Origin: Microbulbifer rhizosphaerae
GTDB taxonomy: Bacteria > Pseudomonadota > Gammaproteobacteria > Pseudomonadales > Cellvibrionaceae
DNA length: 64,000 bases
Reading direction: 5' to 3'
Assembly: GCF_014191725.1 (NCBI RefSeq)
Contig: NZ_JACHWZ010000009.1
Span: forward strand, 164,983-228,982
Below the pieces are notes generated by a model. That model did no database searches. It was not told the origin of the DNA and was given only the letters and a program-made list of their open reading frames with translations. Of this stretch, positions 58,301 to 64,000 are shown piece by piece; within the stretch, counting starts at the first letter, position 1, and each line of letters starts with the position of its first letter. A program made the translations under genes and the position numbers.

Positions 58301-58660
58301 GAAAATGTATTGCGTAGAATGGCGAAACACTCGAAACGGTACGTGCTGATTTATGAGATTTTTAGCCCTGAGCCTTTCCACCTTGAGAGCTACTCAGATA
58401 TCGTTTCTCTGGCGACCGGCGAGAAAGCTGAGGGGTATCAATTCTGGCGTGATTTTGCTAGCGAATTTTCTGACCTTCATCCTGCGTGGCAAATAGTACG
58501 CAGTGGCGTAGGCGAGATGCCCGCTGCCAAACGGGAAGATGCCAAACCAAAACATGGGAAACTGGTATGGACCTTATTCAAGCGGCCTGACGCATTGCTT
58601 ACAAAAAAAGGCTCGAAGACGCCCGTTCAGGAGGCCCCTTCGCGGTTACCATATGGCTAG
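55316..58660 (+). CDS. Large glycosyltransferase/methyltransferase fusion
   Basis: 1,114 aa, AT-richer than its neighbours. Order: a basic helix; three 17-residue coiled repeats (KLESTRKELTPLKKRVV) at about 38-88; an alpha-solenoid, probably TPR-like (about 100-480); a GT-B-type C-terminal glycosyltransferase domain resembling heptosyltransferase/TPR-linked enzymes (LFVIGDEGVGDEVRTSQFYA; MIGISSLPIELAAALGTPVW); and a class I SAM methyltransferase (VCEFGCNIGANLRAINHL, VGIEINAIACEVL) like pseudaminate-linked methylases. It probably modifies a surface glycan or flagellin; the substrate is unknown. ATG 55316 has GGAG upstream. Confidence 0.75.
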   Translation: MDLYSAILQRLKRFLIKIFKIGESTRKKFAQLDKQIAKLESSRKKFTPLKKRVVKLESTRKELTPLKKRVVKLESTRKEFTPLQKRVTKLEEDSHIVFALDQNASRERLITLADQLPANQAKISIVRHLFRLRNFKSACKAAKGLDLHKQAPRNLFLIIRCFLSGTEGVQADSMLDWFLRHHDLTSLPEGDQRTLADLIYLSGAEPQTKLSRLAQLSSAAASDKIRQYTRFQKFRIKLLIDTKIDPLNYAELDQLDVEEPSYQLRYIPHLKALGYDDEAKSLLDCLYRHHGMEHAGVLSAILTFDADWPRVDLAALPKQYINRLEFLQLANDHKGSCEEFSSLFDQCLQANLKVYPNADVYLKDKILNRFLRLDLLDEIEQLVSSDRELPDTVLSPHLATGLYYFMADQFLSARDRFMRVMEEDPSDPVAAQGLRLALPRAGGDMSSIITIRDRLGYGIRGAGRTGSCANVGSDKVIGNLMSGHYREGLYAKRHATHWQLLKRIYGDRFFNFERLPVDSKAKHLFVIGDEGVGDEVRTSQFYAYLTERFNKVTITCDPRLTEIFKRSFPQITFIPVERYRKGLTRTATSKKKRISGLNMTLSQILTDDCKPLMDQADYITFGQNLFFNRFIGEIPRLNNGGYLSSTKEKRTANKKLRVGILWRSHFISMWRKFMYLKVEDFTPLTELETVELWSMQHCITDEEKNFCRAKNIRLVEDVDLFDDFEGMVPILKHLDLMIGISSLPIELAAALGTPVWMLGFSPENYFLRTGGGTIETDQLTTNSTIVAPEWIDFSAPSSECVTLVMEDVCRRLRRFEPKPLPSSSFVPEQKVETASIVTRMTKSERTLQKVFDRTTALTDLVADLYLDTMPLNDARNAQERAWLGRHGFRYVVHHLEEKWEQTRTPYWEMLFSMLPDVSSVCEFGCNIGANLRAINHLRPNIRRVGIEINAIACEVLRKSGIAEVHEASVSEIDLAEQFDLVFSRGVLIHINPSDLENVLRRMAKHSKRYVLIYEIFSPEPFHLESYSDIVSLATGEKAEGYQFWRDFASEFSDLHPAWQIVRSGVGEMPAAKREDAKPKHGKLVWTLFKRPDALLTKKGSKTPVQEAPSRLPYG
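55427..55591. repeat. 51-bp coding tandem repeat
   Basis: Three near-identical 51-bp units (55427-55477, 55478-55528, 55529-55579) plus a partial one encode 17-residue coiled-coil repeats. Confidence 0.92.
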
Positions 58661-58912
58661 AGTCCAAATTTTTGCCTCTCTTGCTCTAGGAATGTAGGTT
58701 CTTACGAGATAGGCTTGTCCTGCGACGTTTCCAAAAACTGTCAAAAATACAACCAAGTAGCAGGCCTATAATGCTAAATGAGCGCTAACGCGATCCACCT
58801 CGTCAAAGGCAGGCAGGAATTTTGGACTGATTACACATCGCGCGCCGGGCAGTGGTGCACTTGGCGCCAGCAAGCCAAAGAGAAGGGGTATACCGGTGCC
58901 GGGCAGTGATAA
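58661..58912. other. Non-coding space left of the IS66 element
   Basis: The space from the fusion gene to the IS66 end has only a 43-codon frame (58778-58909, MSANAIHLVKGRQEFW...), which resembles nothing I know and ends in the target duplication. GCCGGGCAGTG occurs twice near 58849 and 58899. Confidence 0.5.
58905..58912. other. IS66 target site duplication, left copy
   Basis: AGTGATAA, identical to 61059-61066 on the other side of the element. Confidence 0.9.
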
Positions 58913-58995
58913 GTAAGCGCCAAAGAATCAGCACCTGTTTTTCCTGATTTGACTCCGACACACTGATTCCAATCTCACCCACAGAGGAATCAGCG

Positions 58996-59298
58996 ATGAC
59001 CACTCAGGAGCGTTCCCACTTCTGGCAGAAACAAATTGCCACTTGGCAGGCATCCGACGTATCCGGACAGGCGTTCTGCAAGCAGCAGAACCTCTCCTAT
59101 CACCAGTTTGTTTACTGGCGGCGCAAGCAAGATAAGGCCCGCTCAAGCCAGACGAGTTCAGCCACCGGATTCGCCAAAGTGACTCAGGCTACCCCCACGA
59201 AGGACGAGCTGACACTCACCCTGCCCAGCGGCCTGTCGATTACCGGCATTCATACTGGCAATGTCGAACTGCTGGGCGCGATCCTGAGGCAGCTGTAA
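58996..59298 (+). CDS. tnpA: IS66 accessory protein TnpA
   Basis: 100 aa, the small helix-turn-helix protein of IS66 elements (FWQKQIATWQASDVSGQAFC, then YHQFVYWRRKQ). It seems intact. Its stop overlaps the tnpB ATG. Confidence 0.88.
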   Translation: MTTQERSHFWQKQIATWQASDVSGQAFCKQQNLSYHQFVYWRRKQDKARSSQTSSATGFAKVTQATPTKDELTLTLPSGLSITGIHTGNVELLGAILRQL

Positions 59299-59654
59299 TG
59301 CCGCCGCGTTACCTGCGCCCGGCATTGGAGACGCCACAGATCTATCTCTACCAGGCACCGGTAGATTTCCGCAAGCAGGCGAATGGCTTGGCGGCGCTGA
59401 TCGAGCAGGAGCTCGGGCAAAGCCCCTTCACCGGCGCGCTCTATGCCTTCACCAATCGCCACTACAACAAGATCAAGTGCCTGATGTGGGAGGATAACGG
59501 CTTTGTGCTCTATTACAAATCTCTGGCCGAAGAGAAATTCAAGTGGCCAAGCCTTTCAGATGACCTGCTACCCCTCACCGGTGAGCAGATAAAAAGCCCA
59601 GCAGTTCGCTGCCAGCAGCGAAAAGCATACCCACCAGATCCACCTGTTCGATGA
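59298..59654 (+). pseudogene. tnpB: IS66 TnpB, 3' end lost
   Basis: The first 90 or so residues are normal (YLYQAPVDFRKQANGLAALI; YNKIKCLMWEDNGFVLYYK; LTGEQI), then the frame runs into unrelated sequence. The usual C-terminal WLLDGYD part is missing. The break point is near 59590. Confidence 0.85.
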
Positions 59655-61029
59655 AGCCGAGATGGAAGCTGAGATCGAGGCGCTGCTGGAGCAGCTCCCC
59701 GAGGATGTCGCGCCGCCGGCTGAACGTAAAGCGGTCAAAAAGCGCCAGCGCGGCTTCTCCGGCAAGCTGGTACGCGAGCGTATCGAACTGGCCCTGTCCG
59801 AAGAGGAAAAAGCCGGCGCCAGCAAGACCTTCTTCACTAAAGTGAAAGAGGAATTACAGTTCATTCCAGCCCAGCTGAAAGTGCTGGAAATCTGGCAGGA
59901 AAAGGCGGTGTTCGAGCGTGACGGCAGCGAGACCATTGTTGCCGCCAAGCGCCCCGTGCACCCGCTGGGCAAATGCATTGCCACCACGTCACTGCTGGCC
60001 TACATCATCACCTCGAAATACGCCGACGGCTTGCCGCTGTACCGCCTGGAACAGATGTTGAAACGGCTGGGCCATGAGGTCGGCCGGACCAGCATGGCCC
60101 ACTGGATCATCCGCCTTGATGACGTGTTCCGGCCGCTGATCAACCTGATCCGCGAGGTCCAGAACAGCAGTCGATACCTGCAGGCGGATGAAACCCGAAT
60201 CCAGGTGCTGAAGGAAGACGGCAAAACCGCCCAGTCCGACAAGTGGATGTGGGTCACCCGTGGCGGCCCACCGGATCAACCGTCCGTGCTGTTCGAATAC
60301 GACCCGTCCCGTGCGGGCAGCGTTCCCGTGCGCCTGCTGGATGGCTTCACCGGCATCCTACAAGCGGATGGCTACTCCGGCTATGGTCAGGTGTGCCGTG
60401 AAAACGAAATCACCCGTATCGGCTGCTGGGACCATGCCCGACGCAAGTTCATCGAAGCCACCAAGGCGGCCCCGAGTGGAGCAAAAGCCAAGAAGGGTAA
60501 AGGCTCCAAGGCGGACATCGCCTTGGGCTATATCCGTAAACTCTACACCATCGAGCGTGAAATCCAGCACCGAAACGATGCCGACAAATACCAGGTTCGA
60601 CAGATGTTGAGCCTGCCGCTGCTCGAAGAGTTCAAAACCTGGCTGGGCAAGCATGTTGGCAAGGTGATGAAAGGCTCGCTGACTCGCAAGGCAATGGAGT
60701 ACACACTGAACCAGTGGCCTTACTTGACAGGCTATTGTGACCGGGGGTACCTGCACATCAGCAACGTACTGGCCGAAAATGCGATACGCCCCTTTGCCGT
60801 CGGTCGCAGGGCATGGTTGTTCGCCGATACCGCACAGGGCGCGAGAGCCAGTGCGACCTACTACTCCCTGATCGAAACGGCCAAAGCGAATCAACTGGAG
60901 CCCTCGGCCTATATCCACTATGTGCTGGACCGGATCGGTGAAGCCGATACACTGGAGAAACTGGAAGCCCTCTTGCCGTGGAATGTGGTCTTGGGGCCTG
61001 CTTCAAAAAATGTGGCGCAGTACGGTTAG
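59593..61029 (+). pseudogene. tnpC: IS66 transposase TnpC, 5' end lost
   Basis: From 59593 the tnpC frame reads KAQQFAASSEKHTHQIHLFD, which is normally about 30-40 residues inside TnpC, directly after tnpB sequence. The nearest ATG is 59662. The catalytic residues remain (LQADETRI, LQADGYSGY, NVLAENAIRPFAVGRR). An internal start might still yield a 455-aa protein, but it would lack the N-terminal leucine-rich part. Confidence 0.85.
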
Positions 61030-61058
61030 GGGAAGGCTGTCGATTTAACGGCGCTTAC

Positions 61059-61066
61059 AGTGATAA
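61059..61066. other. IS66 target site duplication, right copy
   Basis: AGTGATAA, identical to 58905-58912. Confidence 0.9.
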
Positions 61067-61443
61067 ACAGAGCGAAGATTGGCCGGCGGAAGCCAGGGAG
61101 TGGAGCCGCCGAAGCCGTGCCATTCAACCAGAGCCGCATCGTGTAACCGGTTACTAATCTGGTGCCTCGCCTTTTTTCCTCAGAATGAGTCACAAAAAAT
61201 TTGCACTGAGCTGGTGCTGTATAATAACCTCGACATAGAACCGGTTACATTCAGAATATCAGCAATGTTTGCCGGGCGAGCGTAGGCTCAGTCGGGTTCT
61301 CAGAGTTGGAATGTGTAACCGGCTCTATCCAATCATCTTTGGATGACGTAGGGAACGTCGCAGTAAAAAAAACCGTCGTCTGAACAGGCTTATTGCAAAA
61401 TTTTAAAAGAGCCCGGCCAAAAATGTCCATATCTCTCATACGG
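61067..61443. other. Non-coding space with AACCGGTT palindromes
   Basis: 377 bp without a credible gene. It carries GTAACCGGTTAC at 61143-61154, AACCGGTTAC at 61239-61248 and a half site GTAACCGG at 61315-61322. An inverted repeat AAAGAGCCC (61406-61414) / GGGCTCTTT (61450-61458) straddles the sulfotransferase stop and may be its terminator. Confidence 0.55.
61143..61154. promoter_or_regulatory. Possible LacI-type operator
   Basis: A perfect 12-bp palindrome with a central CCGG and TGT/ACT flanks, like operators of LacI/GalR sugar regulators. No such regulator or sugar gene is in the window. Confidence 0.3.
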
Positions 61444-62376
61444 TCATCGGGGCTCTTTCCCCCTCCACTCGGTGTAACCCAACTGAACCAGATCCACCCC
61501 ACAAAGGGACTGCAGCTCATCAAGGCTAGATTGAAAAACTGACAAGATCTGCTCCGCTAGCTTGTGTTGGACCCTGACAGATGGAAGATATCCTCCCACC
61601 GATTGTTCGATCCTGGCAGCATTGCCCATCACCCAGCTCTGCGTGGCTCTCCGGAGCGGAGCGGGGAGCCAGTGCCAGTAGCGCGCAACAAATAATGAGG
61701 AGTCGTCCTGACTCGCATTCATCCTCGCTCCTCTGAATGCGCTCAGAGACCAATCAGGATATAGAGCACACAGGGCTTCAAATTTCGTCGCAACTAGGTA
61801 CTCAAGCGGCATTACCCTGACCCGATCCGCGCCAAAAACACGCACCAAGCGCATCGGATCCAGTCCTCCGGCACCAAAGAACCGCGCCGGATCGCTGCTA
61901 ACACTCTTGTAGTAGGCGGGAAAGCTGCGCAGGTCATCCCCCCCCCTTCCATCACTGTTCTTTATGCTATTCCACAGAGATTTCTTGTAGCAGGACACCA
62001 CCCAGTCAACGGGGTGACGGACAACAAGCAGTATTTCCGGTCGGGAAAATACCCTATCTATTCTCTCCGCGATATCCTCCAGTGTATTCATACGCGTCGG
62101 GCGACACCAACCTTCATAGGACATCAGACCCCAGTCGATATCCGGGTTGACTTCCGTTGCCAGATTTATTACTCGTCGCCAACGCTGCTCCACCTCCCTG
62201 ACCCCTTCTCCCTTGGCTCGCCAAAGCCCTTGGAAGTTCCTGCTGTCCACCTGCAGTTGTTTGAGATTGCTAGCACCAGCGCCTAGATAGTGAACCCCTT
62301 GGAGATACGGAAAGACCTGACGCTGCAAGGTGGTGCTACCAGCTCTCGGTAATCCGATATGTACTACAAATTTCAT
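61444..62376 (-). CDS. Sulfotransferase-family protein
   Basis: 310 aa. The 5' PAPS loop is HIGLPRAGSTTLQRQ (residues 6-20) and the 3'-phosphate motif is VVRHPVDWVVSCYKK, with a supporting EYLVATKF. It resembles cytoplasmic carbohydrate sulfotransferases that use PAPS to decorate surface polysaccharides. Its ATG overlaps the stop of an upstream gene remnant (ATGA). The neighbouring glycosyltransferase fusion supports a glycan role, by context only. Confidence 0.82.
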   Translation of the reverse strand: MKFVVHIGLPRAGSTTLQRQVFPYLQGVHYLGAGASNLKQLQVDSRNFQGLWRAKGEGVREVEQRWRRVINLATEVNPDIDWGLMSYEGWCRPTRMNTLEDIAERIDRVFSRPEILLVVRHPVDWVVSCYKKSLWNSIKNSDGRGGDDLRSFPAYYKSVSSDPARFFGAGGLDPMRLVRVFGADRVRVMPLEYLVATKFEALCALYPDWSLSAFRGARMNASQDDSSLFVARYWHWLPAPLRRATQSWVMGNAARIEQSVGGYLPSVRVQHKLAEQILSVFQSSLDELQSLCGVDLVQLGYTEWRGKEPR

Positions 62377-62480
62377 TGCTTGCTTCCAGCCTCAGGAGAC
62401 GATGTAGTGGTCATCCACTGATCCATCGCCTCGTCCACATCCAGCCCCCGCAACTTCGCGTCATGCAGGAGGATACCTTG
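62373..62480 (-). pseudogene. 3' remnant of a gene overlapping the sulfotransferase
   Basis: In frame before the sulfotransferase ATG the minus strand reads LLHDAKLRGLDVDEAMDQW and ends in TGA overlapping the next start. Further upstream the frame hits TAA at 62484-62486 and IS3 sequence follows. It looks like the tail of an operon partner cut by the IS3 insertion. The family is not recognisable from about 35 residues. Confidence 0.55.
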
Positions 62481-62551
62481 CCATTAATTCCACCCGAAAC
62501 AAGCATGAGATCTCCAGCGGCGTTTTTCAAGATAGTTGTCGCCTTTTTTCG

Positions 62552-63159
62552 TTACGCTACGACTTTGGTTTCTGGTTTTTCTTTCTGTGGATTTAGGGCT
62601 ACTGCTCCAACCGGTGTCCAGTTCCTTGTCTCTCCAGACCAGCGCGATGGGTTCCTCTCCCTCGCCAGCTTGTAGACTTTCTCCCGCCCGGATAATAGGG
62701 CCACATCCTTGCCGTCATGCCTGTCCGCCGGGGTGACATACTTGATGCCGCTATGCAGATGCTCGTGGTTGTACCAGTGCATAAATCGCTCTACCCACTG
62801 CCTCGCCTCGTTCAGTGAAGCAAAGCCCTCCGAGGGCCAGCGTGGGCAGTATTTCACCGTGCGGAACAACGATTCCGAGTAGGGGTTATCGTTGCTCACC
62901 CGTGGGCGACTGTGCGAGGCCTGGATGCCCAGATCGTACAGCTTGGCCTGTAACGTCTGCGACTTCATCGGCGCGCCGTTGTCGGAGTGCAATACCGGGG
63001 GACTACAAAAACACTGCTCCCGCAGCATAGCCCGCTGTATCAGCACCGCCGCATGTTCGCCGGACTCGCTCTCGTGTACTTCCCAGACCACGCCCTTACG
63101 GCTATAGATATCTTCCACCAGATACAGGTAGTAATACAGCCCCTTCACCGATGACGGCA
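62552..63159 (-). pseudogene. IS3-family transposase OrfB, split by a group II intron
   Basis: The 3' part of an IS3 OrfB integrase core: LPSSVKGLYYYLYLVEDIYS, the second Asp in LHSDNGAPMKSQ and the Glu in NDNPYSESLFRTVKY, then the GIKYVTPADRH tail. The first catalytic Asp (family motif WSWDITYLPS) should lie just upstream, exactly where intron sequence starts. The 5' part is outside the window. Confidence 0.85.
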
Positions 63160-63210
63160 GTAGAGTAAGAGGCAGGGCGTAGTCGAACTATCTCCCTGCC
63201 TCTCCTCTCC

Positions 63211-63244
63211 GAACCGGACGTGCACCTTTCAGCGCATCCGGCTC
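63211..63244 (-). ncRNA. Group II intron domain V (outer intron)
   Basis: 34 nt. It starts GAGCCGGA and ends TCCGGTTC, with a CG bulge, a six-pair upper stem and a GAAA tetraloop: the hallmark of the catalytic domain V, with AGC triad at positions 2-4. Confidence 0.9.
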
Positions 63245-63249
63245 TCCAT

Positions 63250-63907
63250 TTAAGCGCTGGCGAATGCCATTGCCACTTCAGGAAAGCGTGAAGTCCATGT
63301 GTTCCGAGGCTCAGTCCTCAGGTACGGATTGCCTTCAGGAAGGCGCCAGCGGAATCGCCGGCTACCTCGTCCGACAAGCCGGTAGAGGATAGCACCACAG
63401 AAACACCCCTGATTGGTCTTGCCGTACAGCACCCACGTCTTACTTTGACCCGGGGCCGGGGCTTTGTACCAGTGACTTCAGCCGAGAGCGATATTTTCGC
63501 CCCAGCCAGTGAGCCAGTTTCCAGAACACGACTCTGTCAATATGACTGAAGATCTTGGCTTTGAAGTCAACGAACTGATAGAACGCTGACCAGCCTTTCA
63601 GCTTCCGATTGACGGCCTCAATCATATCAATCTTGCTTTCGCTATAATTGCCTGACAGCAGAGCCGTTAACGATGCGGCAAAGTTTCTCGCCTTCTCCCG
63701 GGGTATCGTTGTGACCACTCGCTGGTCGCCATAGCGACTCCGTTTGCGAATGATTCGGTGCCCCAGGAAGACAAAGCCATCATTCACATGGGTGATCTTC
63801 GTCTTCTCCATGTTTAATGTCAGCTTGAGAGTTCCCTCCAGCATCTGTCGGCATTCTTCTCGGATGTCTTCCGCTTGCGCCTTAGTGCCTTTGACAATAA
63901 TGACAAG
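63250..63907 (-). pseudogene. Group II intron reverse transcriptase/maturase, 3' part, frameshifted
   Basis: From about 63907 the frame reads LVIIVKGTKAQAEDIREECR (just after the YADD catalytic site of the family), then the maturase X domain (GFVFLGHRIIRKRSRYGDQR; NRKLKGWSAFYQFVDFKAK; HIDRVVFWKLAHWLGRKY). It stops at 63440. The expected C-terminal part (APGQSKTWVLYGKTNQ; FRWRLPEGNPYLRTEPR) continues in another frame from about 63471 and ends at 63250, six bases before domain V. So a small deletion near 63470 broke the gene, in addition to the inner intron. Confidence 0.8.
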
Positions 63908-64000
63908 TCGAGTCGCCCCGGGGACCCTCCCCCCGAGGCGCTCACAGAACCGGACGTGAACGTCTCCGCTCATCCGGCTCCTCCTATCCAGCCTGTCCAT
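63907..64000 (-). mobile_element. Second group II intron (inner) inside the RT gene, 3' end only
   Basis: The last 94 bases on the minus strand are not RT sequence but a domain V (63947-63980) and a GC-rich domain VI (CGCCTCGGGG pairing with CCCCGGGGCG), ending in CGAC at about 63907. The RT codons LVIIVKG then resume. Its body lies outside the window. Confidence 0.82.
63947..63980 (-). ncRNA. Group II intron domain V (inner intron)
   Basis: 34 nt, GAGCCGGA...TCCGGTTC with a CG bulge and GAGA tetraloop. It has the same lower stem as the outer domain V but a different upper stem, so the two introns are related but distinct. Confidence 0.88.

Larger units (their letters stand above)
58913..61058 (+). 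mobile_element. IS66-family insertion sequence (internally deleted)
   Basis: 2,146 bp. Terminal inverted repeats start GTAAGCGCC on both sides (left 58913; right end 61058), and an 8-bp duplication AGTGATAA flanks it, as expected for IS66. It carries tnpA, a truncated tnpB and a tnpC lacking its start. The perfect duplication means insertion is recent or well preserved. The tnpB-tnpC deletion suggests it is now immobile or depends on another copy. Confidence 0.92.
63160..64000 (-). mobile_element. Group II intron (outer), 5' end outside window
   Basis: On the minus strand the order is maturase/RT gene, domain V (63211-63244), domain VI (stem GAGGCAGGG / CCCTGCCTC, about 63168-63201) and the 3' splice end at about 63160, where the IS3 exon resumes with TGCCGTCATCGG. 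The intron sits inside the IS3 transposase gene and is itself interrupted near 63907. Confidence 0.85.

Noticed and set aside
58778..58909. 43-codon frame left of IS66 as a gene
   Set aside because: It is short, matches no family I know, and has no clear ribosome-binding site, so it is only mentioned in the spacer entry.
63440..64000. Intact 186-aa intron protein starting at the window edge
   Set aside because: The first 31 codons are domain V/VI sequence of the inner intron read by chance, and the C-terminus is frameshifted.

Overview
The window is a GC-rich gammaproteobacterial chromosome segment. The first 55 kb are housekeeping genes in an order I recall from Pseudomonas aeruginosa (sthA - apbE - nqrFEDCBA - gap - mfd - csiV; nagZ - psrA - lexA; topA; uup - slt; rlmKL - rmf - pyrD; gdhB; moxR/Bat cluster). 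A Na+-translocating NADH dehydrogenase and many short palindromic repeats suggest a marine relative of the Cellvibrionales (Microbulbifer-like). That assignment is inference from memory of gene order, not a database result.

Layout. 1-0.5 kb: the end of a SEC-C protein. 0.56-9.75 kb (minus strand): a complete Nqr respiratory operon with its maturation factors ApbE (flavin transfer) and NqrM, followed by the soluble transhydrogenase SthA and a coupled thioesterase. 10.3-23.5 kb: gap, mfd, csiV, a DUF819 membrane protein, a cold-shock protein, an MscS channel, nagZ, psrA, a LOG-family hydrolase and lexA with two SOS boxes. 23.5-34 kb: topA, small conserved genes, a Usp, uup, slt, and a decayed CPBP protease gene. 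34-38.5 kb: a Ser/Thr phosphorylation module made of a double-FHA protein, a PP2C phosphatase, and a kinase with a periplasmic formylglycine-enzyme-like domain. 38.7-47.6 kb: rlmKL, rmf, pyrD and the giant NAD-glutamate dehydrogenase. 47.9-55.0 kb: a MoxR - DUF58 - DUF4381 - BatA - BatB/C - BatD envelope-stress/metal-chaperone cluster.

From 55.05 kb the character changes to an accessory island. It holds a 1,114-aa glycosyltransferase/methyltransferase fusion, an IS66 element with a perfect 8-bp target duplication but a deletion across tnpB/tnpC, a sulfotransferase gene overlapping the tail of a lost upstream gene, and a nest of mobile elements at the right edge. In that nest an IS3-family transposase is interrupted by a group II intron, and the intron's reverse transcriptase gene is itself interrupted by a second group II intron. 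Both domain V hairpins can be read directly.

Several intergenic spaces hold repeat structures: a dispersed palindrome family (about eight sites), a 24-bp perfect inverted repeat between nagZ and psrA, heptamer, octamer and 15-mer tandem arrays, and a group of CAGT/GATCA-rich dyads near gene ends. No tRNA, rRNA or CRISPR array was seen.
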